From Neopusillimonas maritima (GTDB lineage: Bacteria > Pseudomonadota > Gammaproteobacteria > Burkholderiales > Burkholderiaceae_B): DNA of 64,000 nt. Where the stretch lies: assembly GCF_040930455.2 (NCBI RefSeq), contig NZ_CP170494.1; one strand, given 5' to 3'. The number at the start of each line of letters is the position of its first letter. Within the stretch, counting starts at the first letter, position 1. This document shows positions 21,381-30,285 of the stretch, in pieces. A model generated the notes under the pieces. The model had not been told where the DNA came from and made no database searches. It was given only the letters and a program-made list of their open reading frames with translations. The position numbers were made by a program, and so were the translations under genes.

Positions 21381-21959
21381 ATGATCGCACTATTTCATCG
21401 GCCCCTGCTTTTTATCATCGTCGCCTTCATGGTGTCGGTTGGGGCTGTATTTGCTCAGTCAACGCAATTTGTCAGTGTTGAACCCATCGTGCGCGATGGC
21501 CGGCTTTACATTGATGCAAATGCAGACATTGAGGTAACTGGTGAGTTGCGCAATGCGGCTGAAAAAGGGGTGCCGCTTTATTTCACCGCCGATCTTGAAA
21601 TCGTCTCGAGTCGCTGGTGGTGGTTCGACAAAGTGTTAGTCGACGAGCAACGCTCCTGGAGATTGTCGTATAACGTGTTAACCCAGCAGTGGCGGGTTAG
21701 CGTAGGTGATTTAACTTTGCCTGAAGATACGTTTGATGATGCCTTGTCGTTTGTAAAACATATTAGGGGCTGGGCCGTTGGCAGCACCGATTTGTTTGAT
21801 CCCGATGAAGAGTATGAAGGGCGGATTCGTTTGCGTCTGGATACCTCCCGATTGCCCCGACCTGTGCGCGTGGACGCATTTAACAGCAGTGCCTGGTCAG
21901 TCATGACACCATGGAAAGACTTTCGTTTCTCAATCTCCCCGCCGGTTCAAAAGCCGTGA
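21381..21959 (+). CDS. DUF4390 domain-containing exported protein
   Basis: A 192-residue protein with an N-terminal signal or anchor (LLFIIVAFMVSVGAVFAQS, likely cut after AQ, about residue 26). A beta-rich domain with IVRDGRLYIDANADIEV, the WWWFD patch and LDTSRLPRPVRVDAFNSS follows, matching DUF4390. Its function is unknown; it is nearly always found before an NtrY-type kinase in this group. It overlaps the kinase gene, either by 49 bp if that starts at ATG 21911 or by 4 bp (GTGA) if it starts at GTG 21956, so coupled translation is likely. Confidence 0.88.
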   Translation: MIALFHRPLLFIIVAFMVSVGAVFAQSTQFVSVEPIVRDGRLYIDANADIEVTGELRNAAEKGVPLYFTADLEIVSSRWWWFDKVLVDEQRSWRLSYNVLTQQWRVSVGDLTLPEDTFDDALSFVKHIRGWAVGSTDLFDPDEEYEGRIRLRLDTSRLPRPVRVDAFNSSAWSVMTPWKDFRFSISPPVQKP

Positions 21960-24295
21960 GATGGGTCGCGCGTGTAGCGCTGGTTGTCGCTGTGATCAGC
22001 GCGTTGGCGTTGCTCGGTCTCTTGGCGTGGTCAACGGGTAACGCAACCCGTTATGCACAATATTACGACCTATTGCTGGCGCTTAATGGCATATTCGCTC
22101 TGAGCCTGGTGTTTTGGGTTCTAGTGTTGGCTGTCAGATTAATACGGCAAATTCGACGTCGACAGTTTGGCGCCCGTTTAACGGCGCGTTTTGCCTTGTC
22201 ATTCGCGTTAATTGGTGTCCTGCCGGGGGCACTGATTTATGTTTTGTCTGTGCAGTTCATGTCGCGCTCAATCGAATCGTGGTTCAACGTACGGGTCGAT
22301 AGTGCGCTGGAGTCGGGCTTGAGTCTGGCGCGGGTTGTGTTGGACCAGCAGTTGCAAGAGCTTGAAACAAAGGCCCAGGGGGTCGCCCGTCAGTTGCACG
22401 ACCTAAACGACGCCGACATGACTTTGTTAGTGTCGCGCTTGCGTGAGGAAGCTGGTGTGGCCGAGGCGATGATCTTTTCCGGCAGTGGTCGATTGGTCGC
22501 CTTTTCAACATCCGATTACGGCAAGTTGATTCCCGACGGGCCTTCACCTCACGTGTTAAGTCAGTTGCGCGTTGCCCGATCTTACGCAGCCGCCGAGTCT
22601 GAAGATATGAACGATGCCTCTGTACTGGGTAATGACCGGCATACGGGGTTGTTTTTGCGGGTGGTGGTACCCATTACGCGTATCGATCGCGGTTCCGCAG
22701 CGTTGGGTGTCGCGCCTGATGTGCGATGGTTGCAGTTTGTTCAGCCGGTGCCGGAGCAGATTGCGCGTAATGCCGACCAGGTCCAGCAAGGTTTTCGTGA
22801 TTATCAGGAGCTCGCCTTATCGCGCTTGGGTTTGCGTAAGTTATATGGCATTACGCTTACGCTGGCGCTGGTGTTGGCGGTATTCGCCGCCATTGTTGTT
22901 GCGCTGGGCGTTTCGCGTCGTTTGGTGCGGCCATTGCTGCGCCTGGCGGCGGGAACCCAGGCTGTGGGTGTGGGGGATTACCGTCCACTGCCCGAGCCGC
23001 CTGAGCGCGACGAAGTAGGACAATTAACGCGCTCTTTCAACGCCATGACGCGGCAGTTGGATGAGGCGCGTCAAATGGTGGAAAGAAACCGCCATCAGCT
23101 CGAGCGTTCAAATGTCTACCTTGAGTCCATTCTGAGTCATTTGTCGTCGGGCGTATTGGTATTCGATGAAGGGTTCCGGGTGACCTTGTTCAATCAGGGT
23201 GCGCAGTCTATTTTGCGTGTCGATTTGCGCTCGGTGAAAGGGCGTCCTTTGGAAACCGTGGACGGGGCTTTTAAATTGTCGCAGTTGATTCGTGATGCGT
23301 TTGCTGCTCACGCAGCGGTTGAGTCCGAAAAGCCATATTGGCAGCAACAGTTCGAGCTTGAAATCGAGGGGGCTTCCAACCACGAATCACGTCATGATGT
23401 GGTCACCCTGCTTGCGCGAGGGACGCATTTGTCGATTGATGGGCGTGGAAACGGGTATCTGGTTGTGTTCGATGACATTACCGAGGTGATATCCGCCAAT
23501 CGCACGGTTGCCTGGGGCGAGGTTGCACGACGTCTGGCGCATGAAATCAAGAATCCGCTGACGCCTATTCAGTTGTCGGCTGAACGTTTAGCCATGAAGC
23601 TGGCACCGCGTCTTGGTGAAACGGATGCGGCCATGCTGGAGCGTTCGACCAATACAATTGTTAATCAGGTTGCTTCGCTCAAGAAAATGGTTGACGATTT
23701 TCGGGAGTACGCGCGAACACCACCGGCTCAGATGCAAATGCTTGACCTCAATGCGCTGGTGTCTGAAGTGTTAACGCTTTATGGTTGGGATCCGAGCGTC
23801 GGCGCTTTGCGTGATGATCCGCGACATGTCAGAATTGAAGCGGAGCTGGAGTTGGGGTTGCCGGGTATTGAGGGTGATCCAACGCAATTGCGTCAGGTGA
23901 TTCATAATCTGTTGGCCAATGCGCGCGATGCCATTGCCCTGGTTGATGATCCTGAGGCTAAAATTCGTGTTCAAACCAAATTAACGTATTCACGAACGGA
24001 TGAAACAGGGACAGGGTCCAAAGCAGTGCGCCTTACGGTGTCCGACTCAGGGCCAGGCTTCGAGCAACAGGTTTTGAATCGGGTTTTTGAGCCGTACGTC
24101 ACCACCAAATCATCGGGTACGGGTTTGGGGTTGGCGATTGTCAAGAAAATCATCGAGGAACATGGCGGTCGCATTGATGTCTCCAATCGTCGAGAAGGCG
24201 GGGCGCGGGTATCGATTTTGTTTGCACGATTGGCGGATACGCCTGCTGCGCTGGACGAAGCGGCGCAAGGGTACGATAATGCCGAAAAAATATAG
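21911..24295 (+). CDS. NtrY-type membrane sensor histidine kinase
   Basis: A 794-residue kinase. Hydrophobic segments near 20-40, 58-78 and 98-115 precede a periplasmic sensor region (about 120-310). These are followed by a transmembrane helix (about 315-332), HAMP (VSRRLVRPLLRL to about 385), PAS (about 400-520), HisKA with RRLAHEIKNPLTPIQ (phospho-His at about 544) and HATPase with NLLANARDAI, DSGPGFEQ and GTGLGLAIVKK. The gene partners the regulator 10 bp downstream. NtrY kinases respond to nitrogen or redox state; the signal here is unknown. The start is ambiguous: ATG 21911 overlaps the previous gene by 49 bp, whereas GTG 21956 gives a 4-bp overlap. Neither has a strong ribosome site. 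Confidence 0.93.
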   Translation: MERLSFLNLPAGSKAVRWVARVALVVAVISALALLGLLAWSTGNATRYAQYYDLLLALNGIFALSLVFWVLVLAVRLIRQIRRRQFGARLTARFALSFALIGVLPGALIYVLSVQFMSRSIESWFNVRVDSALESGLSLARVVLDQQLQELETKAQGVARQLHDLNDADMTLLVSRLREEAGVAEAMIFSGSGRLVAFSTSDYGKLIPDGPSPHVLSQLRVARSYAAAESEDMNDASVLGNDRHTGLFLRVVVPITRIDRGSAALGVAPDVRWLQFVQPVPEQIARNADQVQQGFRDYQELALSRLGLRKLYGITLTLALVLAVFAAIVVALGVSRRLVRPLLRLAAGTQAVGVGDYRPLPEPPERDEVGQLTRSFNAMTRQLDEARQMVERNRHQLERSNVYLESILSHLSSGVLVFDEGFRVTLFNQGAQSILRVDLRSVKGRPLETVDGAFKLSQLIRDAFAAHAAVESEKPYWQQQFELEIEGASNHESRHDVVTLLARGTHLSIDGRGNGYLVVFDDITEVISANRTVAWGEVARRLAHEIKNPLTPIQLSAERLAMKLAPRLGETDAAMLERSTNTIVNQVASLKKMVDDFREYARTPPAQMQMLDLNALVSEVLTLYGWDPSVGALRDDPRHVRIEAELELGLPGIEGDPTQLRQVIHNLLANARDAIALVDDPEAKIRVQTKLTYSRTDETGTGSKAVRLTVSDSGPGFEQQVLNRVFEPYVTTKSSGTGLGLAIVKKIIEEHGGRIDVSNRREGGARVSILFARLADTPAALDEAAQGYDNAEKI

Positions 24296-24305
24296 GTGAA
24301 GTTTT

Positions 24306-25013
24306 ATGGCCAGAATACTGGTGGTTGATGACGAGGTAGGTATTCGCGAACTGTTGTCCGAGATTCTCTACGATGAAGGGCATACGGTTGAGTTGGCAGA
24401 GAACGCGGCAGAGGCGCGTGCCGCTCGTGCGCGTAAGCGTCCCGACCTGGTCCTGCTGGATATCTGGATGCCAGACACGGATGGCGTCAGTTTGCTGCGT
24501 GAATGGGGGTCGCAAGGCTTGCTGGATATGCCGGTGATTATGATGAGTGGTCATGCCACGGTCGATACCGCGGTTGAGGCGACGCGAATCGGCGCAGTTG
24601 ATTTTCTGGAAAAGCCCATCACGTTGCAGAAATTGCTGAAAACGATTTCTGCCGCATTGGCAAGGCCTGTTGTGGCAAAAGCGGCATCGGTGCCTGCAGC
24701 CACGACCGCTTCTGCGCCGATGCCGGCAGGCGGAGGGGGGCAAGCCGACGTCTCTGATTTGGTCACAAATGCGGCGCCCGCTTTAGAGCTTGACCCGCAT
24801 CAGCTTCAGCTTAGCAGCATTCCGCTGGATCAGCCTTTGCGTGAGGCACGCGACGAATTCGAACGAATTTATTTTGAGTACCATCTGGGCCGCGAAAATC
24901 ACAGCATGACTCGCGTTTCCGAGCGCACCGGCCTGGAACGTACTCATTTGTATCGCAAGTTGAAGCAATTGGGTATCGACGCGTCGCGGCGGCGTCAGTC
25001 TGAGTCACGTTAG
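24306..25013 (+). CDS. NtrX-like response regulator lacking the AAA+ domain
   Basis: A 235-residue regulator. The receiver domain (about 1-120) has the phosphorylatable Asp at 52 (LVLLDIWMPD), MSGHATVDTA and the conserved Lys in FLEKPI. An Ala/Pro/Gly-rich linker (about 128-160) leads to a Fis-type helix-turn-helix (about 205-228, VSERTGLERTHLYRKLKQLG). NtrX and NtrC regulators normally carry a sigma-54-activating AAA+ ATPase of about 240 residues between these parts. Here it is wholly absent with no sign of a frameshift, so the protein should act as a plain DNA-binding regulator. It ends the operon, followed by a terminator at 25032-25057. Confidence 0.93.
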   Translation: MARILVVDDEVGIRELLSEILYDEGHTVELAENAAEARAARARKRPDLVLLDIWMPDTDGVSLLREWGSQGLLDMPVIMMSGHATVDTAVEATRIGAVDFLEKPITLQKLLKTISAALARPVVAKAASVPAATTASAPMPAGGGGQADVSDLVTNAAPALELDPHQLQLSSIPLDQPLREARDEFERIYFEYHLGRENHSMTRVSERTGLERTHLYRKLKQLGIDASRRRQSESR

Positions 25014-25031
25014 TTTTATTCCAGATTTTAC

Positions 25032-25057
25032 GCCTCCCGGCAAGGGAGGCTTTTTTT
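25032..25057 (+). terminator. Intrinsic terminator after the NtrX-like gene
   Basis: Stem GCCTCCC (25032-25038) with GGGAGGC (25044-25050), loop GGCAA, then seven T (25051-25057). It separates the two-component operon from the autotransporter gene that starts 28 bp later. Confidence 0.92.
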
Positions 25058-25084
25058 CGAACTGTTTTTGAGTTTTTGACCATA

Positions 25085-28078
25085 ATGAAAAAAAATTTCC
25101 CGTGGAGACAAGCTGGGGCGGCTATTGTTTTGGCGCTGGCAAGTATGGGTGCCGCAGCACCCATTGCGGCGCAAACCGGCATCACCGGTTCGCCTTCATC
25201 TTTTATTACGCCGGAGTTTCTGGCTAGTCGCGCACTGTTGCCCATTAATGCCCAATATGCTTACGCAAAGGGATACACGGGGAAAGGGGTGCTGATTGCC
25301 ATTGTTGATAGTGGCCTGGATGTTGATCATCCCGAATTTGCAGGTCGTATTTCAGCGAAATTACGTAATTTTTCCGATTTGGCCGGCCCATACGATGTCA
25401 GTGACCTTGAGCCTGATGGCGAAATCGCCGGCCATGGAACGCATGTCACCGGGTTGGCCGGGGCGGGGCGCAATGGCTTCGGCATGCAGGGTGTTGCCTA
25501 TAACGCCACTTTGTTGCCGCTACGGGCGATCGATGGCTACACCGCAAACGCCCCTTTCAACGCCGTTTTGTACGCTGCTGAAAACGGCGCCCAGGTATTG
25601 AATGGGAGTTACGGCCCCGTTACGGCCGAAAAATTCATACAGGACGACGGTGGCCGTTGGGTGCCCAACCCTACTTGGCAATTATTACCCACTTCAACAC
25701 CGGCATTGTTTAATTCCGAGGCGACGCATGAAGTATTGATGGAGGCCGCTGAAGCCGATGTCGTTTTGGTTTATGCGGCGGGTAATGAGTATCAGGATCA
25801 GCCGAATGCCGCAGCCTTACCCTCAGGCGCAGGTTTGTTGCCGCTTATCACACCCGCCAATACGGCTTCTGGTTTGTATAGGTTTGTTGATGATAGTCTG
25901 GATTTCAACGTACAGGACCCATCAACCTGGACATACATTTCGGCTTCTGATGCGCGTGTTGCGAATCTGGACTTTTCCGATCTTAGGGGTAAGCTTATTG
26001 TCGTTGTCTCGGCCGACCGTGAAGGCGAGATAGCCAGCTACAGTAACCGGTGCGGGGCTGCTGCTGCGTGGTGTATTACCGCCCCCGGCGGAGATTTCCT
26101 GGATACGGTGAACTATTCCAGCGATGAAAGCCAATTGTGGTCAACTTATCCGTACAGCACATATAAAGACATGGCCGGCACTTCGATGGCTTCACCGGTC
26201 GTGGCAGGCTCCGTTGCGGTCCTTCGGGAAGCGTTTCCTTACATGACGGCGGAGCAGATTATCGAAGTTGTTTTGACAACCGCCAATAGCACCGGGATTT
26301 ACGCTGACCAGAGTATTTATGGGCGCGGGTTTCTCGATTTGAAAACGGCGATTCAAGGGCCCATAGAGTTCGGCGCGTGGGGTTTTGGCAGCGTGTTCGA
26401 TGTTAATACCCGTGGATATAACTCACTCTGGAGTAACGACATCCGGGGCAGTGGTGGCTTGATAAAGCGCGGTGCCGGTACGCTTGTTATGTCGGGGCAA
26501 AATACCTATACGGGGGCGACTCAGATTCTGGGTGGGAAGCTCGTGGTGAACGGTTCAATTGCTTCATCTGCGCAGTTAACCGTTGGCGGGGAGGCCACGT
26601 TGGGTGGGAGCGGTGTTGTGGGTGACACGCTTGTTGCAGGCCGTGTAGCGCCGGGTAACTCGATTGGCACGTTAACTGTTGACGGCAACTATCAGCAGTT
26701 GGCGGGCTCGGTTCTCGAAATCGAGATCAATGAAACAGGCCAGTCTGATCGTGTCAACGTAACCGGCGCGGCCGATATCCAGGGTGCCAAGCTCGAGGTG
26801 TTGGGGTTGCGCGCCGGGGCACTGGGCCAAGACTTTTCGTTCTTCTCTGCCGGCTCTCTGGCTGCGGGTAGTTTTTTCGACACCTCTGCCCTGAACCGGG
26901 CGTTTATCGATATGAGCTCGGTGATGTCCGGTACATCGTTCAATTTACAGGTTAGACGCAATAATGCGGCGTTCACCAGTGTTGCAGAGACGGGGAACCA
27001 ACGTGCGACTGCCGCCGCTATTTCGGCGCAAGGCCTGGGCGGCGCCGCCTACGATGAGTTTGTGCTTTTACCGAATGCAGGTCAAGGCCCGGATGTGCTT
27101 GATCAGTTTTCGGGCGAAATTTATGCGTCAGCGCAAAGTGCTTTGCTTGAAACCAGTGGCGCACCGTATCGGGCGTCGACCAACCGACTGTTCAGTCGCG
27201 AAATGGGAGCGTCTTACGGCGGGCCGTTGGGGCAGGTCAGTCGTAGCGTACCGGGAAAGCGGCATCAGCTGTGGATGCAGGCATTGGGAAGCTGGGGCAG
27301 TCTGGGTGCCACGGCGGATGCCCAACGTATGACCCGTTCGCTTGGCGGACTTTTGTTTGGTGGCGATACACCGGTCGGGCAGAGCGGCTATGCCGGGTTA
27401 TCGATGGGGCTGACAACATCTTCTTATAACGCTGCCGGGAATAGCACTGCCGACACCGATGGTTATCATTTAATGTCTTACTTGGGCTGGTCGGCCAATC
27501 GTTTCAGCGTTCGGGGCGGCATCGGGCAATCATGGTACCGGATCGATACAAAGCGCAATATTGCTTATAACGGCCTGGGGCAGGCGCAGTCGAAAGCCAA
27601 TGCAACCTCTACCCAGTTGTTTGCCGAGCTGGCTTATGCGCTATCACAAGGCAATGTAGTCGTGGAGCCGTACTGGGGCGTTCAGCGTGTCTGGCTATCG
27701 CGTGATGCGTTCGACGAGTCCGGTAGTGCGGTTGCACTTTCGGGCGATCAGAGTCGTCAAGCCGTTACCTTTTCCCGTTTGGGCTTGCGTGCGCGTATGG
27801 CCTTATCGGACGATGCTGCTTCATCGACACTGTTAACGGCAAATATCGGATGGCGACGCGCGTGGGGCGACTTAACGCCCGAAGCACGGTTGCGTTTCGC
27901 CACCGGCCCAGGTTATACCGTCTCGGGTGCGGCGCTGTCGCGCGACGCGCTGGTTGCCGAATTAGGGGTCGAGGTTGCGGCTTCCGAGAACAGTACGGTG
28001 AGCCTGGGTTATGCGGGTCAGTTTGGCGGTGGTAGTCAGGATCACGGCTTGCAGGCAAGACTGGCCTGGCGGTTCTAG
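25085..28078 (+). CDS. Autotransporter subtilisin-like serine protease (SphB1-like)
   Basis: A 997-residue type Va autotransporter. A signal peptide (about 1-30, ending in AAPIAAQ) leads to an S8 peptidase domain with the intact triad D75 (VDSGLD), H117 (GHGTHVTG) and S367 (GTSMASP). A PATR beta-helix repeat (about 460-495, GAGTLVMSGQNTYTGATQ) and further beta-helix follow, then a 12-stranded autotransporter barrel over about the last 270 residues ending in AWRF. The known Bordetella homologue SphB1 cleaves surface proteins such as filamentous haemagglutinin; the substrate here is unknown. The ATG at 25085 is preferred over an in-frame TTG at 25076. The gene stands alone between a terminator and a convergent methyltransferase gene. 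The call is firm; the substrate is inference. Confidence 0.95.
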   Translation: MKKNFPWRQAGAAIVLALASMGAAAPIAAQTGITGSPSSFITPEFLASRALLPINAQYAYAKGYTGKGVLIAIVDSGLDVDHPEFAGRISAKLRNFSDLAGPYDVSDLEPDGEIAGHGTHVTGLAGAGRNGFGMQGVAYNATLLPLRAIDGYTANAPFNAVLYAAENGAQVLNGSYGPVTAEKFIQDDGGRWVPNPTWQLLPTSTPALFNSEATHEVLMEAAEADVVLVYAAGNEYQDQPNAAALPSGAGLLPLITPANTASGLYRFVDDSLDFNVQDPSTWTYISASDARVANLDFSDLRGKLIVVVSADREGEIASYSNRCGAAAAWCITAPGGDFLDTVNYSSDESQLWSTYPYSTYKDMAGTSMASPVVAGSVAVLREAFPYMTAEQIIEVVLTTANSTGIYADQSIYGRGFLDLKTAIQGPIEFGAWGFGSVFDVNTRGYNSLWSNDIRGSGGLIKRGAGTLVMSGQNTYTGATQILGGKLVVNGSIASSAQLTVGGEATLGGSGVVGDTLVAGRVAPGNSIGTLTVDGNYQQLAGSVLEIEINETGQSDRVNVTGAADIQGAKLEVLGLRAGALGQDFSFFSAGSLAAGSFFDTSALNRAFIDMSSVMSGTSFNLQVRRNNAAFTSVAETGNQRATAAAISAQGLGGAAYDEFVLLPNAGQGPDVLDQFSGEIYASAQSALLETSGAPYRASTNRLFSREMGASYGGPLGQVSRSVPGKRHQLWMQALGSWGSLGATADAQRMTRSLGGLLFGGDTPVGQSGYAGLSMGLTTSSYNAAGNSTADTDGYHLMSYLGWSANRFSVRGGIGQSWYRIDTKRNIAYNGLGQAQSKANATSTQLFAELAYALSQGNVVVEPYWGVQRVWLSRDAFDESGSAVALSGDQSRQAVTFSRLGLRARMALSDDAASSTLLTANIGWRRAWGDLTPEARLRFATGPGYTVSGAALSRDALVAELGVEVAASENSTVSLGYAGQFGGGSQDHGLQARLAWRF

Positions 28079-28082
28079 TGGC

Positions 28083-29018
28083 TTATGATTTTGGCCGGCG
28101 CCTGGTAATGGCGTCGACTGAAATTCGCGTTTCGTCGGGGGCGCTTTTAAACGATTGCGCGCGCCACGCGTGGCCGTAGGCAACTTCCAGTGTAAGGTGA
28201 ATGGTCCCGTCCATCTGGCGTTGTTTTTCCAGCGCATCGATTAACTTTTCACGCCATTTGCGCCCTGGCATCCCCGGTCGTCGGCCAATGCTGGGGTTGC
28301 CGCCCAAGGTCCATAGATCTGATAATAATTTTTCTGCTGTTTTGAAGGTAAGCGTGATGGTTTCCTGATCCATGACCGGGTCGGTAAACCCGTTTTCGAC
28401 GAGTAAGTCGCCGAAGTCGTGCATGTCGACAAAGCTTGGCGTGGCCGTTTGAATATCGGCGTCGATCAGGGCTTCGCGCAATTCTTTCAATGAGGCGGGG
28501 CCGAGGCAGGAAAACATGGCCAGGCCATTCGACTTTAGAATTCGGCGCCATTCTGCAAATACAAGATGGGGGGCGGGATGCCAATGCAAAGCCATATTCG
28601 ACCAAATCAACCCGATGGACTCTGGCGGCAGGCCGGTTTTTGCCATATCGGCCCGCACGAAGTGCGTTTCGGCGGCCGGCTTATTACGCAGGCGGTTCCA
28701 GAGCCCTCTTTTGCCCGCATGGCGTGCAATGGCGGTATTTAGCAAAGGCCGGGATATATCGAGACCGGTATATTGCGCTGCTGGATAGCGCGCACGTAAA
28801 GGCTCGACAGCGTGCCCGGCGCCACATCCTGCATCGAGAATAACGGATGGGTTGCTGCGGATATAGCTAAGCCGCTGCAGCATGCGTTGTGCTATTTCCC
28901 CGTATAAAAATTGCGCTTCATCAAGCGGGGCGCGACGGGCAAATTGTTGTGCAACGTGCAGAGGGTTGAGCGGCAGTGACGGCGGTGATGACATATTTGC
29001 GTACTCGGCGCTTTGCAT
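28083..29018 (-). CDS. BioC-like SAM-dependent methyltransferase
   Basis: A 311-residue class I methyltransferase. The SAM motif VILDAGCGAGHAVEPL lies near residue 60, followed by QYTGLDISRPLL, ADMAKTGLPPESIGLIWSNMALHW and LKSNGLAMFSCLGPASLKEL. The last block resembles malonyl-ACP O-methyltransferase BioC of biotin synthesis (F[ST]..GP..L.EL). No bioF, bioA or bioD gene is adjacent, so this is a candidate BioC rather than a proof. An ATG at 28994 is an alternative start. Divergent from comF and convergent with the autotransporter (4 bp between ends). Confidence 0.8.
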   Translation of the reverse strand: MQSAEYANMSSPPSLPLNPLHVAQQFARRAPLDEAQFLYGEIAQRMLQRLSYIRSNPSVILDAGCGAGHAVEPLRARYPAAQYTGLDISRPLLNTAIARHAGKRGLWNRLRNKPAAETHFVRADMAKTGLPPESIGLIWSNMALHWHPAPHLVFAEWRRILKSNGLAMFSCLGPASLKELREALIDADIQTATPSFVDMHDFGDLLVENGFTDPVMDQETITLTFKTAEKLLSDLWTLGGNPSIGRRPGMPGRKWREKLIDALEKQRQMDGTIHLTLEVAYGHAWRAQSFKSAPDETRISVDAITRRRPKS

Positions 29019-29070
29019 GGGGCATCAAGCGTGTTCTGATGCGATGTTGATACATTTTACAGGTTTCATT

Positions 29071-29805
29071 ATGGCGCATTGTTTGCCTTGGCGCGACTTG
29101 TGGCATGAGCTGATGATGTGTGTACCCGGGAATTGTCCCTTGTGTCTGGCCCGGACGCCGGCGGCTTGGTTGTGTGAGGGTTGCAGTCAGGCGGTGTGCG
29201 GTTCGATGTTGTTTGGCGGGCCACGCTGTCAGGTTTGTGCTTTGTTGCTGGATCGCTTTGGAGGGTGTTCTGATTGCCGACACAAAGCGCCGGAGTTTCA
29301 TTCGGTTGTGGCCGCGTTCGATTATCACTTTCCCGGAAGTGTTCTGATTCGTCAGTTCAAACAGGGCCGACGTTATCTTTTGGCCGCGACTTTGGCGGAA
29401 TTGCTCATTCCCCGATTGCAGCGGCTTCAGGCGGCCACTTCAGGCGCTACAATCCTGGTGCCCGTGCCTGCCAGCCTGCCGGCATTGCGACAGCGTGGGT
29501 TTAACCCCGCAGGCGAGATTGCCCGTCATCTTTCGCGTCGGCTGAGTTTGCCTTACAGGAATGTTTTGTTCCGCTCTAAAGAGGCCGGCCCGCAGAAACT
29601 ACTGGGTCGCCGGCAGCGTTATGAACGGGTTCAGAGTTTGTATGGTTTAAGAAATTCGGCCTCGTTGTCAGGCTGTCACGTTTGGGTTGTTGATGATGTT
29701 TTAACCACGGGAAGCACGTTGAACGCCGTCTCCCATTTATTAATGCAGGCGGGTGCTGCGTCGGTGCATGGTGTTGTGCTGGCTCGCACGCCTTTGTCGT
29801 TGTGA
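29071..29805 (+). CDS. comF: ComF family phosphoribosyltransferase-like protein
   Basis: A 244-residue protein. The N-terminal four-Cys zinc region (CPLC, CEGC, CQVC, CSDC spaced over about 15-75) is followed by a PRTase fold with the PRPP-like motif VWVVDDVLTTGSTLNA near residue 205 and the family block LVPVPASLPALRQRGFNPA. ComF (YhgH/GntX group) is linked to DNA uptake and use; its biochemical activity is not settled. The start at 29071 avoids overlap with the divergent methyltransferase gene; an ATG at 29044 is also possible. Followed 9 bp later by trmL. Confidence 0.9.
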   Translation: MAHCLPWRDLWHELMMCVPGNCPLCLARTPAAWLCEGCSQAVCGSMLFGGPRCQVCALLLDRFGGCSDCRHKAPEFHSVVAAFDYHFPGSVLIRQFKQGRRYLLAATLAELLIPRLQRLQAATSGATILVPVPASLPALRQRGFNPAGEIARHLSRRLSLPYRNVLFRSKEAGPQKLLGRRQRYERVQSLYGLRNSASLSGCHVWVVDDVLTTGSTLNAVSHLLMQAGAASVHGVVLARTPLSL

Positions 29806-29814
29806 AGAACTTTT

Positions 29815-30285
29815 ATGTTTCATATTGTGCTTGTCTCTCCGGAAATTCCGCCTAACACAGGGAATGTCATTCGTCTGGCCGCCAATACAGGTGCGCATTT
29901 GCATTTGGTTCGGCCGCTTGGTTTTGAACTCGATGATAAGCGTTTGAAACGGGCCGGACTCGACTATCATGAGTGGGCAAATGTACAAGTGCACGACTCT
30001 TTGCCTGAAGCGTTAGCTACCATAGGGGTGAGTCAGGCCCGCTGTTTTGCCATGACAACAAAAGGCCGCGCATTAATGGGGCGCTTCGAGTTTCACGAGG
30101 GAGACGTATTCGTATTTGGCTGTGAAACGGCGGGTTTGTCGGCAGATCAACTGGCGTTGTTTGCGCAAGAGCAGTGGTTCCGTTTACCCATGCGTCAGGG
30201 GCAACGCAGTTTGAATTTATCCAACGCGGTGGCGGTGACGGTTTACGAGGCGTGGCGACAGACAGGCTACTTGGGCGGCATTTAA
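29815..30285 (+). CDS. trmL: tRNA (cytidine(34)-2'-O)-methyltransferase TrmL
   Basis: SPOUT (SpoU-TrmD) methyltransferase of 156 residues that 2'-O-methylates the wobble base of tRNA-Leu isoacceptors. It aligns end to end with E. coli TrmL: PEIPPNTGNVIRLAANTG, KRLKRAGLDYHEW, VFGCETAGL and SLNLSNAVAVTVYEAWRQ, the last being the trefoil-knot SAM site. It follows comF closely. Its last 4 bases overlap the end of the convergent gpsA gene. Confidence 0.96.
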   Translation: MFHIVLVSPEIPPNTGNVIRLAANTGAHLHLVRPLGFELDDKRLKRAGLDYHEWANVQVHDSLPEALATIGVSQARCFAMTTKGRALMGRFEFHEGDVFVFGCETAGLSADQLALFAQEQWFRLPMRQGQRSLNLSNAVAVTVYEAWRQTGYLGGI

